Of a stretch of 64,000 nt of DNA, positions 42,948 to 51,633 are shown piece by piece. The DNA comes from Solobacterium sp. (GTDB lineage Bacteria; Bacillota_I; Bacilli_A; Erysipelotrichales; Erysipelotrichaceae). The position numbers and the translations under genes are program-made. The notes beneath the pieces are model-generated. The model was not told the origin of the DNA and made no database searches. It worked only from the letters and a program-made list of their open reading frames with translations. Location: NCBI GenBank assembly GCA_017469355.1, contig JAFUGM010000023.1:1-64000 (forward strand), read 5' to 3'. The stretch's first letter is position 1. Each line of letters begins with the position of its first letter.

Positions 42948-44074
42948 CCCTGTTCCTCCGTTACCGGTTCCGCATCTTCCGATGCGTCTTCCGTGTCTTC
43001 TCCTTCTTCTGTTTCCGCAATCTCTTCCTCTTCTTCCACCGGTTCTTCCATGACACCGTTCTTATACCATCCTTCAAAGAAATGGTTCAGGAAGTCCGGG
43101 TCTTTGACATCAGACCCATATTCATCAATCGGAATCAGAATGCGGTTTCCATTATCATCGAGATAATAATTGCCATTATTATCCTGATAGTAATGGCGGA
43201 CCGCACGGTCTCCCCATTTATTATAGATATAATTTCCTTCTTCATCGGTCCAGTACTCCAGAACGATTTCCACTTCATCCCATGGACATGCCCGGGACGC
43301 AAGGACGGAAGAAGAATTATCCGCATAGATACACATATCATCTGAGGTGATCATGGGGCGGATCGTCTCATATTCATTTAATAATGCGAGAGAGAAATAA
43401 TTGCCGAAAAAGATTCCGCCATCCCGCATGCGGATTTCAATCGCTTCATCATCATAAGACAATGGATACTGAATTACTTCCGCCATGCGTTCGATCACCT
43501 TTGGATCAATTTCCTGAAATCCCGAGGTCAGTAAATGAGTTGCGTTCTCTTCATTGAATCCGGTAATAAAGGGAACTCTTGAAAGTAATGACATATAATC
43601 ACTGGTCAAATCGCAGACCGTCCCATCCGTAAACAGTACGGTAGGAACCTCTTCATCATAGCGGTAACCGATCGGCTGCTTTTCCTGGACCGTAATTTCA
43701 ATGATGTTATCCCGACGCAATTGAACCTCAGCTTCTTCAATCATCGGATCACGTTCGATCCGTGCCGCAACCGCGGTAGGAAACTGAAGGTAAAACGCAT
43801 CTCCAATTGAGATACCAGAGATCTTCTGCACATAACTTCCACTTAAATAATCCGTCCCATGAACGGAAACTGTGCGCACCTTACTGTCAGGAGAAAGAAA
43901 GAACAGTCCAACAAGAATAAGTGCGGAAAGAATAACAGCACGCAAAAAAAGCGAATGCCGTACTTCCGCAAATGCTTCATTATCCGATTCTGCTGCCCGC
44001 TCTTCAAACAGTGTATCAACACTCTTTGCGGGTTTGGTATCGGCTGTAGTTTCTGATTTTACTGCTTCTTCCAA
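42944..44074 (-). CDS. ftsQ: FtsQ/DivIB-like cell division protein with acidic tail
   Basis: Bitopic divisome protein, 376 aa. A cytoplasmic N-terminus of about 42 residues, one membrane helix about 44-62 (LFLRAVILSALILVGLFFL), then a POTRA domain (VRTVSVHGTDYLSGSYVQKISGISIGDAFYLQ) and an FtsQ-type beta domain. The extracellular C-terminus is odd: a Tyr/Asn/Gly-rich stretch with repeats of the YYxDxxGN type near 290-310, then about 45 residues rich in Glu and Asp. It overlaps murB by 16 bp and cysK by 4 bp. Confidence 0.85.
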   Translation of the reverse strand: MEEAVKSETTADTKPAKSVDTLFEERAAESDNEAFAEVRHSLFLRAVILSALILVGLFFLSPDSKVRTVSVHGTDYLSGSYVQKISGISIGDAFYLQFPTAVAARIERDPMIEEAEVQLRRDNIIEITVQEKQPIGYRYDEEVPTVLFTDGTVCDLTSDYMSLLSRVPFITGFNEENATHLLTSGFQEIDPKVIERMAEVIQYPLSYDDEAIEIRMRDGGIFFGNYFSLALLNEYETIRPMITSDDMCIYADNSSSVLASRACPWDEVEIVLEYWTDEEGNYIYNKWGDRAVRHYYQDNNGNYYLDDNGNRILIPIDEYGSDVKDPDFLNHFFEGWYKNGVMEEPVEEEEEIAETEEGEDTEDASEDAEPVTEEQG

Positions 44075-44970
44075 TTGAAACGCTCCACTTCCATATGAAG
44101 ACGGATCTGATACTGCTGTTCCACCCGTTCTTTAATTTCATTCACAAGACGCAAGAAATCTTCTGCCGTCGCATGATTATCATTCACAATGAAGTTCACA
44201 TGTTTTTCTGATACGGCTGCCCCGCCAATCCGATACCCACGATATCCGATTCCATCAATCAGTTTCCAGGCCGGCACTTCATCCGGATTCTGAAAGACAC
44301 TTCCTGCACTGGGTTTATCCAGGGGCTGGGAGGCCATTCTTCGATTGCGCCGGCTTTCCATCAGTTCCCGTATCTCTTCTGTTTCACGTTCTTCGAGATG
44401 AAACCGCACCGCGATGATAATCCAGTCGGGATGAAGATGAAAGATGCTGTGACGATAGGAAAACTCACATTCCTCGTTGGAAATCCATTCAAACTTCTGA
44501 TCCCTATAAACAAATACACTGTCGATCACTTCCGACATCGAACTCCGGTATGCCCCGGCATTCATAAACGTCACACCGCCAACCGAAGCCGGAATTCCCG
44601 CCGCAAACTCCAGACCGGACAACCCTTTCCGCATTGCCGTATAGGCAAGCGAAATGATTGAACAGCCCGCCTGTGCAATCAGGTCGGTATCGAGAAAGTA
44701 ATACTCATCAAAGCGGTCAAGCCGGATGATCACCCCATCATACGGATCATCGGAACATAACAGGTTTGAGCCCTTTCCAATTACCTTATAGGGAATCTCT
44801 TCTTCGATCAGAAGACGCATTAAAGCATCCAGACCAACCGTAGAATCCGGATAGACGACATATTTTGCGGGTCCGCCGATATGCAGTGTAGTCATGCCCG
44901 ATAACGGCACATCACACTCCACATCTGCCACCCGTTTCAGTTGTTCCAGTAATTCATCCTTCATGGACAA
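44059..44970 (-). CDS. murB: UDP-N-acetylenolpyruvoylglucosamine reductase MurB
   Basis: FAD enzyme that makes UDP-MurNAc for peptidoglycan, 303 aa, type IIa (lacks the extra loop of E. coli MurB). FAD-binding features: MTTLHIGGPAKYVVYP, VIGKGSNLLCSDD near 61, and LEFAAGIPASVGGVTFMNAGAYR near 120. Catalytic residues are in SYRHSIFH, KPSAGSVFQNPD (Ser near 223) and SEKHVNFIVN. It overlaps murG by 17 bp and ftsQ by 16 bp. Confidence 0.96.
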   Translation of the reverse strand: MSMKDELLEQLKRVADVECDVPLSGMTTLHIGGPAKYVVYPDSTVGLDALMRLLIEEEIPYKVIGKGSNLLCSDDPYDGVIIRLDRFDEYYFLDTDLIAQAGCSIISLAYTAMRKGLSGLEFAAGIPASVGGVTFMNAGAYRSSMSEVIDSVFVYRDQKFEWISNEECEFSYRHSIFHLHPDWIIIAVRFHLEERETEEIRELMESRRNRRMASQPLDKPSAGSVFQNPDEVPAWKLIDGIGYRGYRIGGAAVSEKHVNFIVNDNHATAEDFLRLVNEIKERVEQQYQIRLHMEVERFNWKKQ

Positions 44971-46021
44971 GCTCCTTCAGCCAGGAAATCAATTCGCTTC
45001 CCGCACGGGGATGTGCATATTCAGACGCATGGGAAGACATCCTGATTCGAAGTGCGGCATCGTTCATCAGCCGATCTGTTACTTCCCGCAGTAAGGACGC
45101 GGTAAGTGCAGTTTCTTCCAGAATCACCGCTGCCCCATGCGTTTCCAGTTCCAACGCATTAAAGTACTGATGGTTATTTGGGACATAGGGACTTGGCACG
45201 AGAATCGACGGCGTTCCTGCCGCACCGATCTCTGCCAGCGTCGTTGCACCAGCCCGGCATACCGCAAGATCACAGAGCTTCAGAATATCCGCTCCGGAGA
45301 TATACTCCCGCACAATGACATTCGCATTGTCGGTATGGAATTGATAGTTGTTATGCTTGCCCGATGCGATCAGCACCTGGTACTCCGTCACATCCTGATA
45401 AGCTTCATCAATGATCTTTGACATGGTTTCTGAACCAAGGCTTCCCATCATGACTGCCACAAACGGTTTTGTGTTATCCAGACCGTACGCAGAAATCAAT
45501 GATTCATCTGCGTTCATCTGCGCAATCACCTGAGCTCTTGGATTGCCTAGAACGCGTGTCTTAGCGGAAGGAAAATCCTTCGCACTGCCTTCATAAGCCA
45601 GTTCCACCGCATCCGCAAACCGGCCAAGAAACACATTTGCTTTTCCCGCAAAGGAGTTCTGTTCAGAAATCATTGTTGGAATACCTAACTGCTTCGCCGC
45701 AAGAATCAACGGTACGGAAATATAGTTGCCAAAGCCAATGCAGGCATCGGGCTGATATCGCTTCAACAGCTTCCGACATGAGGCAATTTCCCGTCCCATG
45801 GAAAGTACATACTTCACCTTACCAAGAATCGAACCAGAAGTGGAAGGAATCTGGATCGGTACGAATTCATAGCCATGTTCGGGAATCAGCTGTCCTTCCA
45901 GCCGATCCGAACTCCCAACAAACACGGTACGTATCTGTTCTTCTTTTAACAGATCCGCAACCGCAAGTGCAGGATAAATATGTCCTCCGGTTCCACCGGC
46001 AGAAATCATGACCAGATTCAT
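44954..46021 (-). CDS. murG: MurG lipid II synthase (GlcNAc transferase)
   Basis: Adds GlcNAc to lipid I on the inner membrane face, 355 aa. GT28 features: the glycine-rich loop ISAGGTGGHIYPALAVA at the N-terminus, CIGFGNYISVPLILAAKQLGIPTMISEQNSFAGKAN near 95-130, and VCRAGATTLAEIGAAGTPSILVPSPYVPNNHQYFNAL near 260-295. First gene of the murG-murB-ftsQ-cysK-cysE operon. No Shine-Dalgarno; an extended -10 box lies 6 nt upstream of the ATG. Confidence 0.96.
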   Translation of the reverse strand: MNLVMISAGGTGGHIYPALAVADLLKEEQIRTVFVGSSDRLEGQLIPEHGYEFVPIQIPSTSGSILGKVKYVLSMGREIASCRKLLKRYQPDACIGFGNYISVPLILAAKQLGIPTMISEQNSFAGKANVFLGRFADAVELAYEGSAKDFPSAKTRVLGNPRAQVIAQMNADESLISAYGLDNTKPFVAVMMGSLGSETMSKIIDEAYQDVTEYQVLIASGKHNNYQFHTDNANVIVREYISGADILKLCDLAVCRAGATTLAEIGAAGTPSILVPSPYVPNNHQYFNALELETHGAAVILEETALTASLLREVTDRLMNDAALRIRMSSHASEYAHPRAGSELISWLKELVHEG

Positions 46022-46027
46022 GGCTTC

Positions 46028-46033
46028 ATTCTA
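46028..46033 (-). promoter_or_regulatory. Extended -10 box 6 nt before murG
   Basis: Read leftward TGC-TAGAAT: an extended -10 (TGn) element, with 6 nt to the murG ATG. The TGn motif can replace a -35 box. Implies a leaderless mRNA for the cell-wall operon. Confidence 0.5.
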
Positions 46034-46106
46034 GCACAGGGTCCATCCCAAATGCATTTCCCACTCGATCTCCGCCAGCTTCCATGAAGTAAGAGAAACA
46101 ATGCAA

Positions 46107-46112
46107 TATAAT
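46107..46112 (+). promoter_or_regulatory. TATAAT -10 box 7 nt before the GH43-like lipoprotein
   Basis: Perfect TATAAT followed by AGGAGTC and the ATG at 46120. The AGGAG is only 2 nt from the ATG and would be largely absent from the transcript if it starts 7 nt after the box. No -35 seen. Confidence 0.42.
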
Positions 46113-46119
46113 AGGAGTC

Positions 46120-47334
46120 ATGAAACGCGCCGCACTGTTATCGCTGTCCTGTTTATGTCTGCTTGTTTCCTGTGCCCGCTCTCCTGCCTCAGGGCAGGAA
46201 CCGACCAGGGAAGCAGTGTCACTTCAAAGCGCATATACGGATGACCCCTATGTCAGAGAATGTATTGATCTTTTTCTTTTTGATGGTCAATCTCTTCCTG
46301 ACGCTACCCCGCTTCATACCCTTTCCTGGGAAGTAACCAGCGGCCAGGCAGAACTTCATGACAATATCATCACAAAGACGGCAGAGGCAGCCGAATATGA
46401 ACCGATCTCACTCAGAGTAACCTATGGTGAGGAACAGATTGAATTCAGTGATTTGACCTTATGTGATCCTCAGGTAGGCTATGTGATCGTCTACTTCACT
46501 TCCGAGGGCCCGGATCAGGAACAATTGAAATTAGCCTATACCTACAATTGCGAATACTGGTTCAAGATCAATATGGACCGCGGAATACTGAAGCCTTCGA
46601 TTGGGACGGGACGTTTGCGAGATCCTTCCCTGGTACGACGGAAGGAAGGCGGATTTACACTGTTAGCGACACAGGGCTATGACACAGATTCCATCTATGC
46701 CTTTGATACGATGAATCTAGCAGAATATACCAATGAGCGGGTACTCAAGCTAAACGCCTCTTCCGATAACTCCATGAGTGAAACGCAGGCCTGGGCTCCA
46801 GAAGCGATCTATAACCATGAGCTTGGTCAGTATGTCATTCTGTTTTCTTCCCCTAATGACGGTGGAAGTTTCTACAGTCTGACAGAGGACTTTGAGAAAG
46901 TGAGCTACCCTGCACCACTTCTTGAGCCAGGATATCCAACGATCGACTTGACTCTGACCAGAACATCAAACGGATGGGTTGGACTTCTCAAAGATGAGCG
47001 GGAACCGATGGAAGCATATTCCAGAATCCTTAGGGCGAATGGATTATGCATTGGTGACCTCACCGTGGAAGCCAAGCCAGTCTTCCCCCGCCAACAGATG
47101 GAAGGCCCCATGATTATGAAGAGTCTGGAAAAAGAAGGCTGGTATATCTTTACCGATGACTATACCCGCAGTTCTTATAAGGGTTTTTATACAAAAGACA
47201 TCACTTCCGGAACACTGGAAGAACTGGATGATACCGATCTCATGATTCCTCTGGAACAGCCCTCCCATGGCTATGCACTGCCTGTCACATGGAAGGAACT
47301 GGAACGGATCTGGGAAGTATATCCGGAGCCATGA
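46120..47334 (+). CDS. Lipoprotein with GH43-like beta-propeller
   Basis: 404 residues with a lipoprotein signal (lipobox LVSC, Cys18). After about 110 residues that look like an Ig-type domain, residues about 120-400 resemble a five-bladed GH43/GH117-type propeller: RLRDPSLVRRKEGGFTLLAT (Asp near 168), ETQAWAPEAIYNHELGQYVILFS near 222, and QQMEGPMIMKS near 327, where the propeller families place acidic catalytic residues. A surface arabinosidase/xylosidase-like enzyme is plausible but unproven. It is divergent from murG and has no partner genes beside it. Confidence 0.7.
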   Translation: MKRAALLSLSCLCLLVSCARSPASGQEPTREAVSLQSAYTDDPYVRECIDLFLFDGQSLPDATPLHTLSWEVTSGQAELHDNIITKTAEAAEYEPISLRVTYGEEQIEFSDLTLCDPQVGYVIVYFTSEGPDQEQLKLAYTYNCEYWFKINMDRGILKPSIGTGRLRDPSLVRRKEGGFTLLATQGYDTDSIYAFDTMNLAEYTNERVLKLNASSDNSMSETQAWAPEAIYNHELGQYVILFSSPNDGGSFYSLTEDFEKVSYPAPLLEPGYPTIDLTLTRTSNGWVGLLKDEREPMEAYSRILRANGLCIGDLTVEAKPVFPRQQMEGPMIMKSLEKEGWYIFTDDYTRSSYKGFYTKDITSGTLEELDDTDLMIPLEQPSHGYALPVTWKELERIWEVYPEP

Positions 47335-47375
47335 TTCTGAATTATGTGAAAATTTTAGAAATTTTTACATTTCTA

Positions 47376-47404
47376 TTGTAAACGTTCACGGAAAGCCTTA
47401 TAAT
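47376..47404 (+). promoter_or_regulatory. Strong promoter of the 57-residue gene
   Basis: TTGTAA (47376-47381), 17-bp spacer, TATAAT (47399-47404). The transcript would have a leader of about 38 nt with AAAGGA before the ATG. Confidence 0.82.
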
Positions 47405-47448
47405 TTCTTTAGTCGCATAAGAATATTTTGCAACGAAAGGACAATAGT

Positions 47449-47622
47449 ATGAGAAGTATCGATAGTAACGCCATTTTCATGGTTGATTACGAAACCGATT
47501 CTTCCGTGGTCCGTGAATATATGACGACCATTGATTTTCAGAAACTACTCAATGACGAACGCAATGGGACAATTAGAATCATGAACCACCTGAAGATTGG
47601 CAATGTAATCGAGAAGGCTTAA
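47449..47622 (+). CDS. Orphan small protein, 57 aa
   Basis: Starts at the ATG at 47449, with AAAGGA seven bases upstream; an earlier in-frame ATG at 47428 lacks this site. The sequence begins MRSIDSNAIFMVDYETDSSV and ends HLKIGNVIEKA. No membrane segment or signal peptide, no Cys, mixed charge. I do not recognise a family. It is bracketed by its own promoter (47376-47404) and terminator (47612-47640), so it is a stand-alone transcript of about 230 nt. The transcript itself could also matter as an RNA. Confidence 0.72.
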   Translation: MRSIDSNAIFMVDYETDSSVVREYMTTIDFQKLLNDERNGTIRIMNHLKIGNVIEKA

Positions 47623-47640
47623 TTTGGCCTTCTTTTTTTG
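47612..47640 (+). terminator. Intrinsic terminator of the 57-residue gene
   Basis: AGAAGGC (47612-47618) pairs with GCCTTCT (47627-47633), followed by TTTTTTT. The stem overlaps the last codons and stop. Confidence 0.88.
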
Positions 47641-47659
47641 TCCTTTTAAAAATGACAGG

Positions 47660-47947
47660 TTACCCTGCCATTTGATCCAATCTTGCACGATAGGTTTCAA
47701 GTACCTCATCCAATAACTGTTCATCATCAATTCCCATCTCCGTAAATAATGTCAGGAGTGAGAATAGTACATCGCCTGCTTCCGTTTGAATGTCTTCTGT
47801 CAGGCGTAATGGACTCGTTCCATAATCCGTACTGGAAAGAATCGCCTTGCCAAGCTCTCCGGTCTCTGAAACAAAATCGATATACCGGGACTGGAGGTCT
47901 GCGGTAAGTCCATATTCTTCAATGAACTCCTTAACTTTCCGCATCAT
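47660..47947 (-). CDS. MazG-like nucleotide pyrophosphohydrolase
   Basis: 95 aa from the ATG at 47947 (or the next codon), with GGAAG just upstream; the longer frame adds residues lying inside the Crp gene. The all-alpha MazG pattern is visible: FVSETGELGKAIL near residue 32 (ExxE) and TEDIQTEAGDVLFSLLTLFTEMG near 55-75 (ExxD), the metal-binding acidic residues. It is the minimal single-domain form. It overlaps the Crp/Fnr gene by 17 bp, so the two are co-transcribed. The substrate NTP is unknown. Confidence 0.82.
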   Translation of the reverse strand: MMRKVKEFIEEYGLTADLQSRYIDFVSETGELGKAILSSTDYGTSPLRLTEDIQTEAGDVLFSLLTLFTEMGIDDEQLLDEVLETYRARLDQMAG

Positions 47948-48626
47948 ACTTCCGTTTCCCACTCTTAGGGACATAAAGTCCCTTGTTATATTCTTCAAAG
48001 AGGATCGGATCCGCAATCAGATAACCTGCATCCCCTTTGTTCAATATTCCTTTATCTTCCAATAAACGCATACAACGCTCAATGGCACGAGGAGACAGTT
48101 CAAGATCCCTGCCCACACTGTCCCAGTCAGGAATCCATTCTTTGGCAGTACGGTTTACCGCGATATAGGAACATAACAGATATTCCAGCGGATACTTCTG
48201 GAAATAGAAGGAATTCATCGTCTGCGCAATAAACTGAGAGAACCCCTTCGACACATGAATCAGAAATGCATTCTGACTCAATAATGCGCTTTTATTTAAT
48301 TCCAACGGAAGAGAAATCAGTTTTGCGGGAGACTGTGTTACAGCACGGATCACCGATCGATTTTCATCCCGGAACAGAATGGTATCGTCAAAGATCCCCC
48401 GATTGGAATAACTTCCAATCAGAAGTCCCTGTTTCTGCTGGGCAGGAATGAGTGTCGTTACCGTTCCTTCATACAGAAAAAACAGGTCTTCACAGAACTC
48501 CCCATCTTCCGTAATCCACTCTCCTTCTTCACATGTCACAAACTGAGGATTCATGATCGTAGAAATATCAATTCCGTAGTCTTCAAGAACTTTCAGTTCT
48601 TCTCCAGTCGCTGTTGTTTTCTTCAT
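47931..48626 (-). CDS. Crp/Fnr-family transcription regulator
   Basis: 231 residues. The N-terminal cyclic-nucleotide-binding-like beta roll (about 25-115) has EDLFFLYEGTVTTLIP and lacks the full cAMP pocket signature. A long dimer helix follows. The C-terminal winged helix (about 150-215) has EWIPDWDSVGRDLELSPRAIERCMRLLEDKGIL. No Cys cluster for an Fe-S centre, so it is not a classical Fnr. A TAAAAT box lies 7 nt before the ATG. Overlap with the MazG gene suggests shared control. Confidence 0.83.
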   Translation of the reverse strand: MKKTTATGEELKVLEDYGIDISTIMNPQFVTCEEGEWITEDGEFCEDLFFLYEGTVTTLIPAQQKQGLLIGSYSNRGIFDDTILFRDENRSVIRAVTQSPAKLISLPLELNKSALLSQNAFLIHVSKGFSQFIAQTMNSFYFQKYPLEYLLCSYIAVNRTAKEWIPDWDSVGRDLELSPRAIERCMRLLEDKGILNKGDAGYLIADPILFEEYNKGLYVPKSGKRKYDAES

Positions 48627-48633
48627 ATGTTCA

Positions 48634-48639
48634 ATTTTA
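48634..48639 (-). promoter_or_regulatory. TAAAAT -10 box 7 nt before the Crp/Fnr gene
   Basis: Read leftward TAAAAT then 7 nt to the ATG, with no Shine-Dalgarno in between. It sits in the 42-bp gap after engB. Confidence 0.4.
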
Positions 48640-48668
48640 CTCGGACTCCATCGAAAAAGCGATGCATT

Positions 48669-49256
48669 TCACATCGCTTCACAGATGGATTCAATTGCCT
48701 GAAATACCGCATCCGTTCCGGTCTTTTTCGTACCGGATACCGGATAGATCGATGCCGCAGGCACATCGAGGGCTTTGGCGATTTTCGCCATCGCACTGAT
48801 GCCGGCACCACGTGACAGTTTATCTGCCTTCATACAGACAGGAATTACCTTGAGATGATTCGCTCTTGCGTATTCCATCATCGTAAGATCATCTTCCGAT
48901 GGAGTCCGCCGGATATCCAACACAAGAACCAATGCCTTAAGCTGTTCCCGTTCTGTCATATAGGGGTCGATCAAGGTAGAGAATACCTCTGCTGTATCAT
49001 CACCCCCGATGGCGTAGCCATAGCCCGGACTGTCACAGAAGACAATCCGATGATCAACTTCAAAGAAGTTGAGAAGTCGTGTCTTTCCTGGCGTCTTGCC
49101 GGTATAAGCAAGTTTCTTCCGATTGACCAGGGTATTGATGAGCGTGCTCTTCCCGGCATTGGAACGGCCCGCAAACATCACCTCCGGAAGAGTACTGTCT
49201 GGCCATTGCGTGCGATTTGCGGCAGTGGCCAGAAGTTCTGCGTCATGGAAGTTCAT
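48669..49256 (-). CDS. engB: Ribosome-biogenesis GTPase EngB/YsxC
   Basis: Essential GTPase for 50S assembly, 195 aa. G1 is AGRSNAGKSTLINTL near residue 30, G3 FCDSPGYG near 74, G4 MKADK near 138, with the EngB-type RLLNFFEV switch. The ATG overlaps the lon stop by ATGA. The lon-engB order is conserved in Firmicutes. Confidence 0.96.
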   Translation of the reverse strand: MNFHDAELLATAANRTQWPDSTLPEVMFAGRSNAGKSTLINTLVNRKKLAYTGKTPGKTRLLNFFEVDHRIVFCDSPGYGYAIGGDDTAEVFSTLIDPYMTEREQLKALVLVLDIRRTPSEDDLTMMEYARANHLKVIPVCMKADKLSRGAGISAMAKIAKALDVPAASIYPVSGTKKTGTDAVFQAIESICEAM

Positions 49257-51571
49257 CGAACCAGCGCTTCCTTCAATACCTGAGACATGGTCTCTACCGG
49301 CACAAAGGTCACATTGTCCTTAACAGCCTGAGGCACTTCATCAAGATCACGAAGATTTGCCTTAGGCATCAGGATCTTCGTAATGCCAGCACGGTTTGCG
49401 GCGAGGGATTTCTCACGCAGTCCGCCGATCGGAAGTACATTTCCCCGCAGAGTAACTTCCCCGGTCATCGCAAGATCACTATGGACTGGTGTTTCGCTGA
49501 GCGCCGATACCAGAGCCGTCGTCATGGTGACACCTGCGGAAGGGCCATCCTTCGGTACTGCTCCTTCAGGAATATGAATATGCACATCATGATTTTCAAA
49601 GAAGGTCGGGTCAATCCGCAGTTCCTTCGCATGGGCTTTGACATAGTCCATCGCAATCTCCGCTGATTCCTTCATGACATCACCGAGTTTTCCGGTCAGA
49701 ACCAGACGTCCCTTACCCTCAAAGTAGTTGACTTCAATCTGAAGCACATCTCCGCCAAACGATGTATAGGCGAGCCCGGTTACTACACCAACCTGATCTT
49801 TCTTTTCCTTGACACCATGTTCAAACATTTCCTTGCCAAGCCATTCATTGATCAGCTTATGAGTTACCGTAACAGACTTCTTATCCTGATTGAGAATCTC
49901 AAGTACCGTCTTACGGCAGAGACTTCCAATAATCCGTTCCAGCTGACGAACACCAGCTTCTCTTGTGTAATGGCGGATCAGATAGAGGATTTCCTTTTCC
50001 TTCAGATGGAACTGGGATGGTTTAAGACCATTGGCTTCCAGCTGCTTGGGAATCAGATGATCCACCGCAATCTGTACCTTATCCACTTCGGTATAGGACG
50101 GCAATTCGATGATTTCCAAACGATCCTGTAATGGTGCAGGAATGTTTTCCAAGTAGTTCGCTGTGGCGATGAACAATACCTTGGAAAGATCATATGCCTC
50201 TTCCAGGTAATGATCACTGAAGAACTGGTTCTGTTCAGGATCCAGTACTTCCAGCAATGCGTCACTCGGGTCACCCTTGTAATCCATGCCCATCTTATCG
50301 ATTTCATCGATCAGGAATACCGGATTGATGACACCGGCTTTCTTCATTCCCTGAATCACTCTTCCGGGAAGAGAACCAAGGTAGGTTCTGCGGTGACCAC
50401 GGATTTCCGCTTCATCCCGCACGCCGCCAAGAGACATCTTCACAAATCTGCGGTCCAGTGACCTTGCGACAGATTTCGCAAGGCTGGTCTTACCAACACC
50501 CGGAGGGCCAACAAGACAGAGAATCGGAGAATTGAGATTTCCTGTCATCTGTTTCACCGCAAGATATTCCATGATACGCTGCTTTACCTTATCGAGGCCA
50601 TAATGGTCTTCATCGAGAATTCCACGTACTGCCTTGAGGTCGGAGTTATCTTCGGTCTCCTGCCACCAGGGAACCTTCAGCAGCCAGTCTAGATACGTAC
50701 GTTCAACACTGGCCTCCCCGCTTCCCTGCGGCAGCATTTCATACCGACGCAGTTCTTCCAGCGCCTTTTCCTTGACATGCTGGGGATAGGGATTGTTTTC
50801 AATCTGTTCCCGCATCTCAGAAACATCATCCGTCACATTGGAGACATCACCGAGTTCTTCCTTGATCGCTTTAAGCTTTTCACGGAGGTAGTACTCCTTC
50901 TGCCCATCATCAATGTGTTCCTTGACCTTGTCATTGATCGTCGATTCCAGTTTGGAGAACTGCTGCTGCTTTTCCATTTCCGCAATGATACGAACCATAC
51001 GCGCATTAACATCCGGTGTTTCCAGCAGCTCCTGCTTCACCGCCGTTTCTAACGGGAAGTACTGAGCAATCTGATCGGTCAGCACGACCGCACTTACCCC
51101 TTTGGAAAGCTGGGCGATGATATCTGCAGGAAAGGAACTGGAGAAATTGGACACCTGTTCAAACTCAGAAATAATCCGTTTGACAAGTGCCATCTCTTCC
51201 ATGGAACTTCCCTGAATCTCATCAATGGTACGGATCTCCGCCATCATGATGTCATCACTGTTTTCCAGTTCAACGATTTCTGCCCGTTTCATACCGGTAA
51301 AGGTAACCCGCATGAAGCCTTCTTTACGACGGACAATCTTGATCTTGGATAATGTACCGACACGATAGAGATTCGCTTCCTCCGGATCATCTACCATGAT
51401 GTCATTCTGACATACGACAAACACCATGGAATCGTATCCAGCAGATGACTGATTGATCGCATTGATCGACTTCTGACGGCCGACCTCGATCATGACATCC
51501 TGACCCGGAAATACAACGATTCCGCGGGTACAGATGACAGGGACTCTCACATTTAAAGCGCTGTTTGACAT
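49253..51571 (-). CDS. lon: ATP-dependent protease Lon
   Basis: AAA+ serine protease that degrades misfolded and regulatory proteins, 772 aa from the ATG at 51571 with GAGG six bases upstream. The N-terminal LON domain (VPVICTRGIVVFPGQDVMIEVGRQKS) is followed by a coiled coil, the ATPase domain with Walker A GPPGVGKTSLAKS near 347 and Walker B FLIDEIDKM, and the protease domain with the Ser-Lys dyad region PKDGPSAGVTM near 670. It follows tig, separated by a hairpin terminator. Heat control through read-through from tig is possible. Confidence 0.97.
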   Translation of the reverse strand: MSNSALNVRVPVICTRGIVVFPGQDVMIEVGRQKSINAINQSSAGYDSMVFVVCQNDIMVDDPEEANLYRVGTLSKIKIVRRKEGFMRVTFTGMKRAEIVELENSDDIMMAEIRTIDEIQGSSMEEMALVKRIISEFEQVSNFSSSFPADIIAQLSKGVSAVVLTDQIAQYFPLETAVKQELLETPDVNARMVRIIAEMEKQQQFSKLESTINDKVKEHIDDGQKEYYLREKLKAIKEELGDVSNVTDDVSEMREQIENNPYPQHVKEKALEELRRYEMLPQGSGEASVERTYLDWLLKVPWWQETEDNSDLKAVRGILDEDHYGLDKVKQRIMEYLAVKQMTGNLNSPILCLVGPPGVGKTSLAKSVARSLDRRFVKMSLGGVRDEAEIRGHRRTYLGSLPGRVIQGMKKAGVINPVFLIDEIDKMGMDYKGDPSDALLEVLDPEQNQFFSDHYLEEAYDLSKVLFIATANYLENIPAPLQDRLEIIELPSYTEVDKVQIAVDHLIPKQLEANGLKPSQFHLKEKEILYLIRHYTREAGVRQLERIIGSLCRKTVLEILNQDKKSVTVTHKLINEWLGKEMFEHGVKEKKDQVGVVTGLAYTSFGGDVLQIEVNYFEGKGRLVLTGKLGDVMKESAEIAMDYVKAHAKELRIDPTFFENHDVHIHIPEGAVPKDGPSAGVTMTTALVSALSETPVHSDLAMTGEVTLRGNVLPIGGLREKSLAANRAGITKILMPKANLRDLDEVPQAVKDNVTFVPVETMSQVLKEALVR

Positions 51572-51593
51572 GTGATACCTCACTTTCTTGTAC

Positions 51594-51620
51594 AAAATAA
51601 GACGCATGGCGTCTTATTTT
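51594..51620 (-). terminator. Terminator between tig and lon
   Basis: Read leftward, AAAATAAGACGC pairs with GCGTCTTATTTT around a 3-nt loop. The T run is inside the stem (TTATTTTG). A partial terminator would set the tig:lon ratio. Confidence 0.75.
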
Positions 51621-51633
51621 TTGATTGCGTTAT

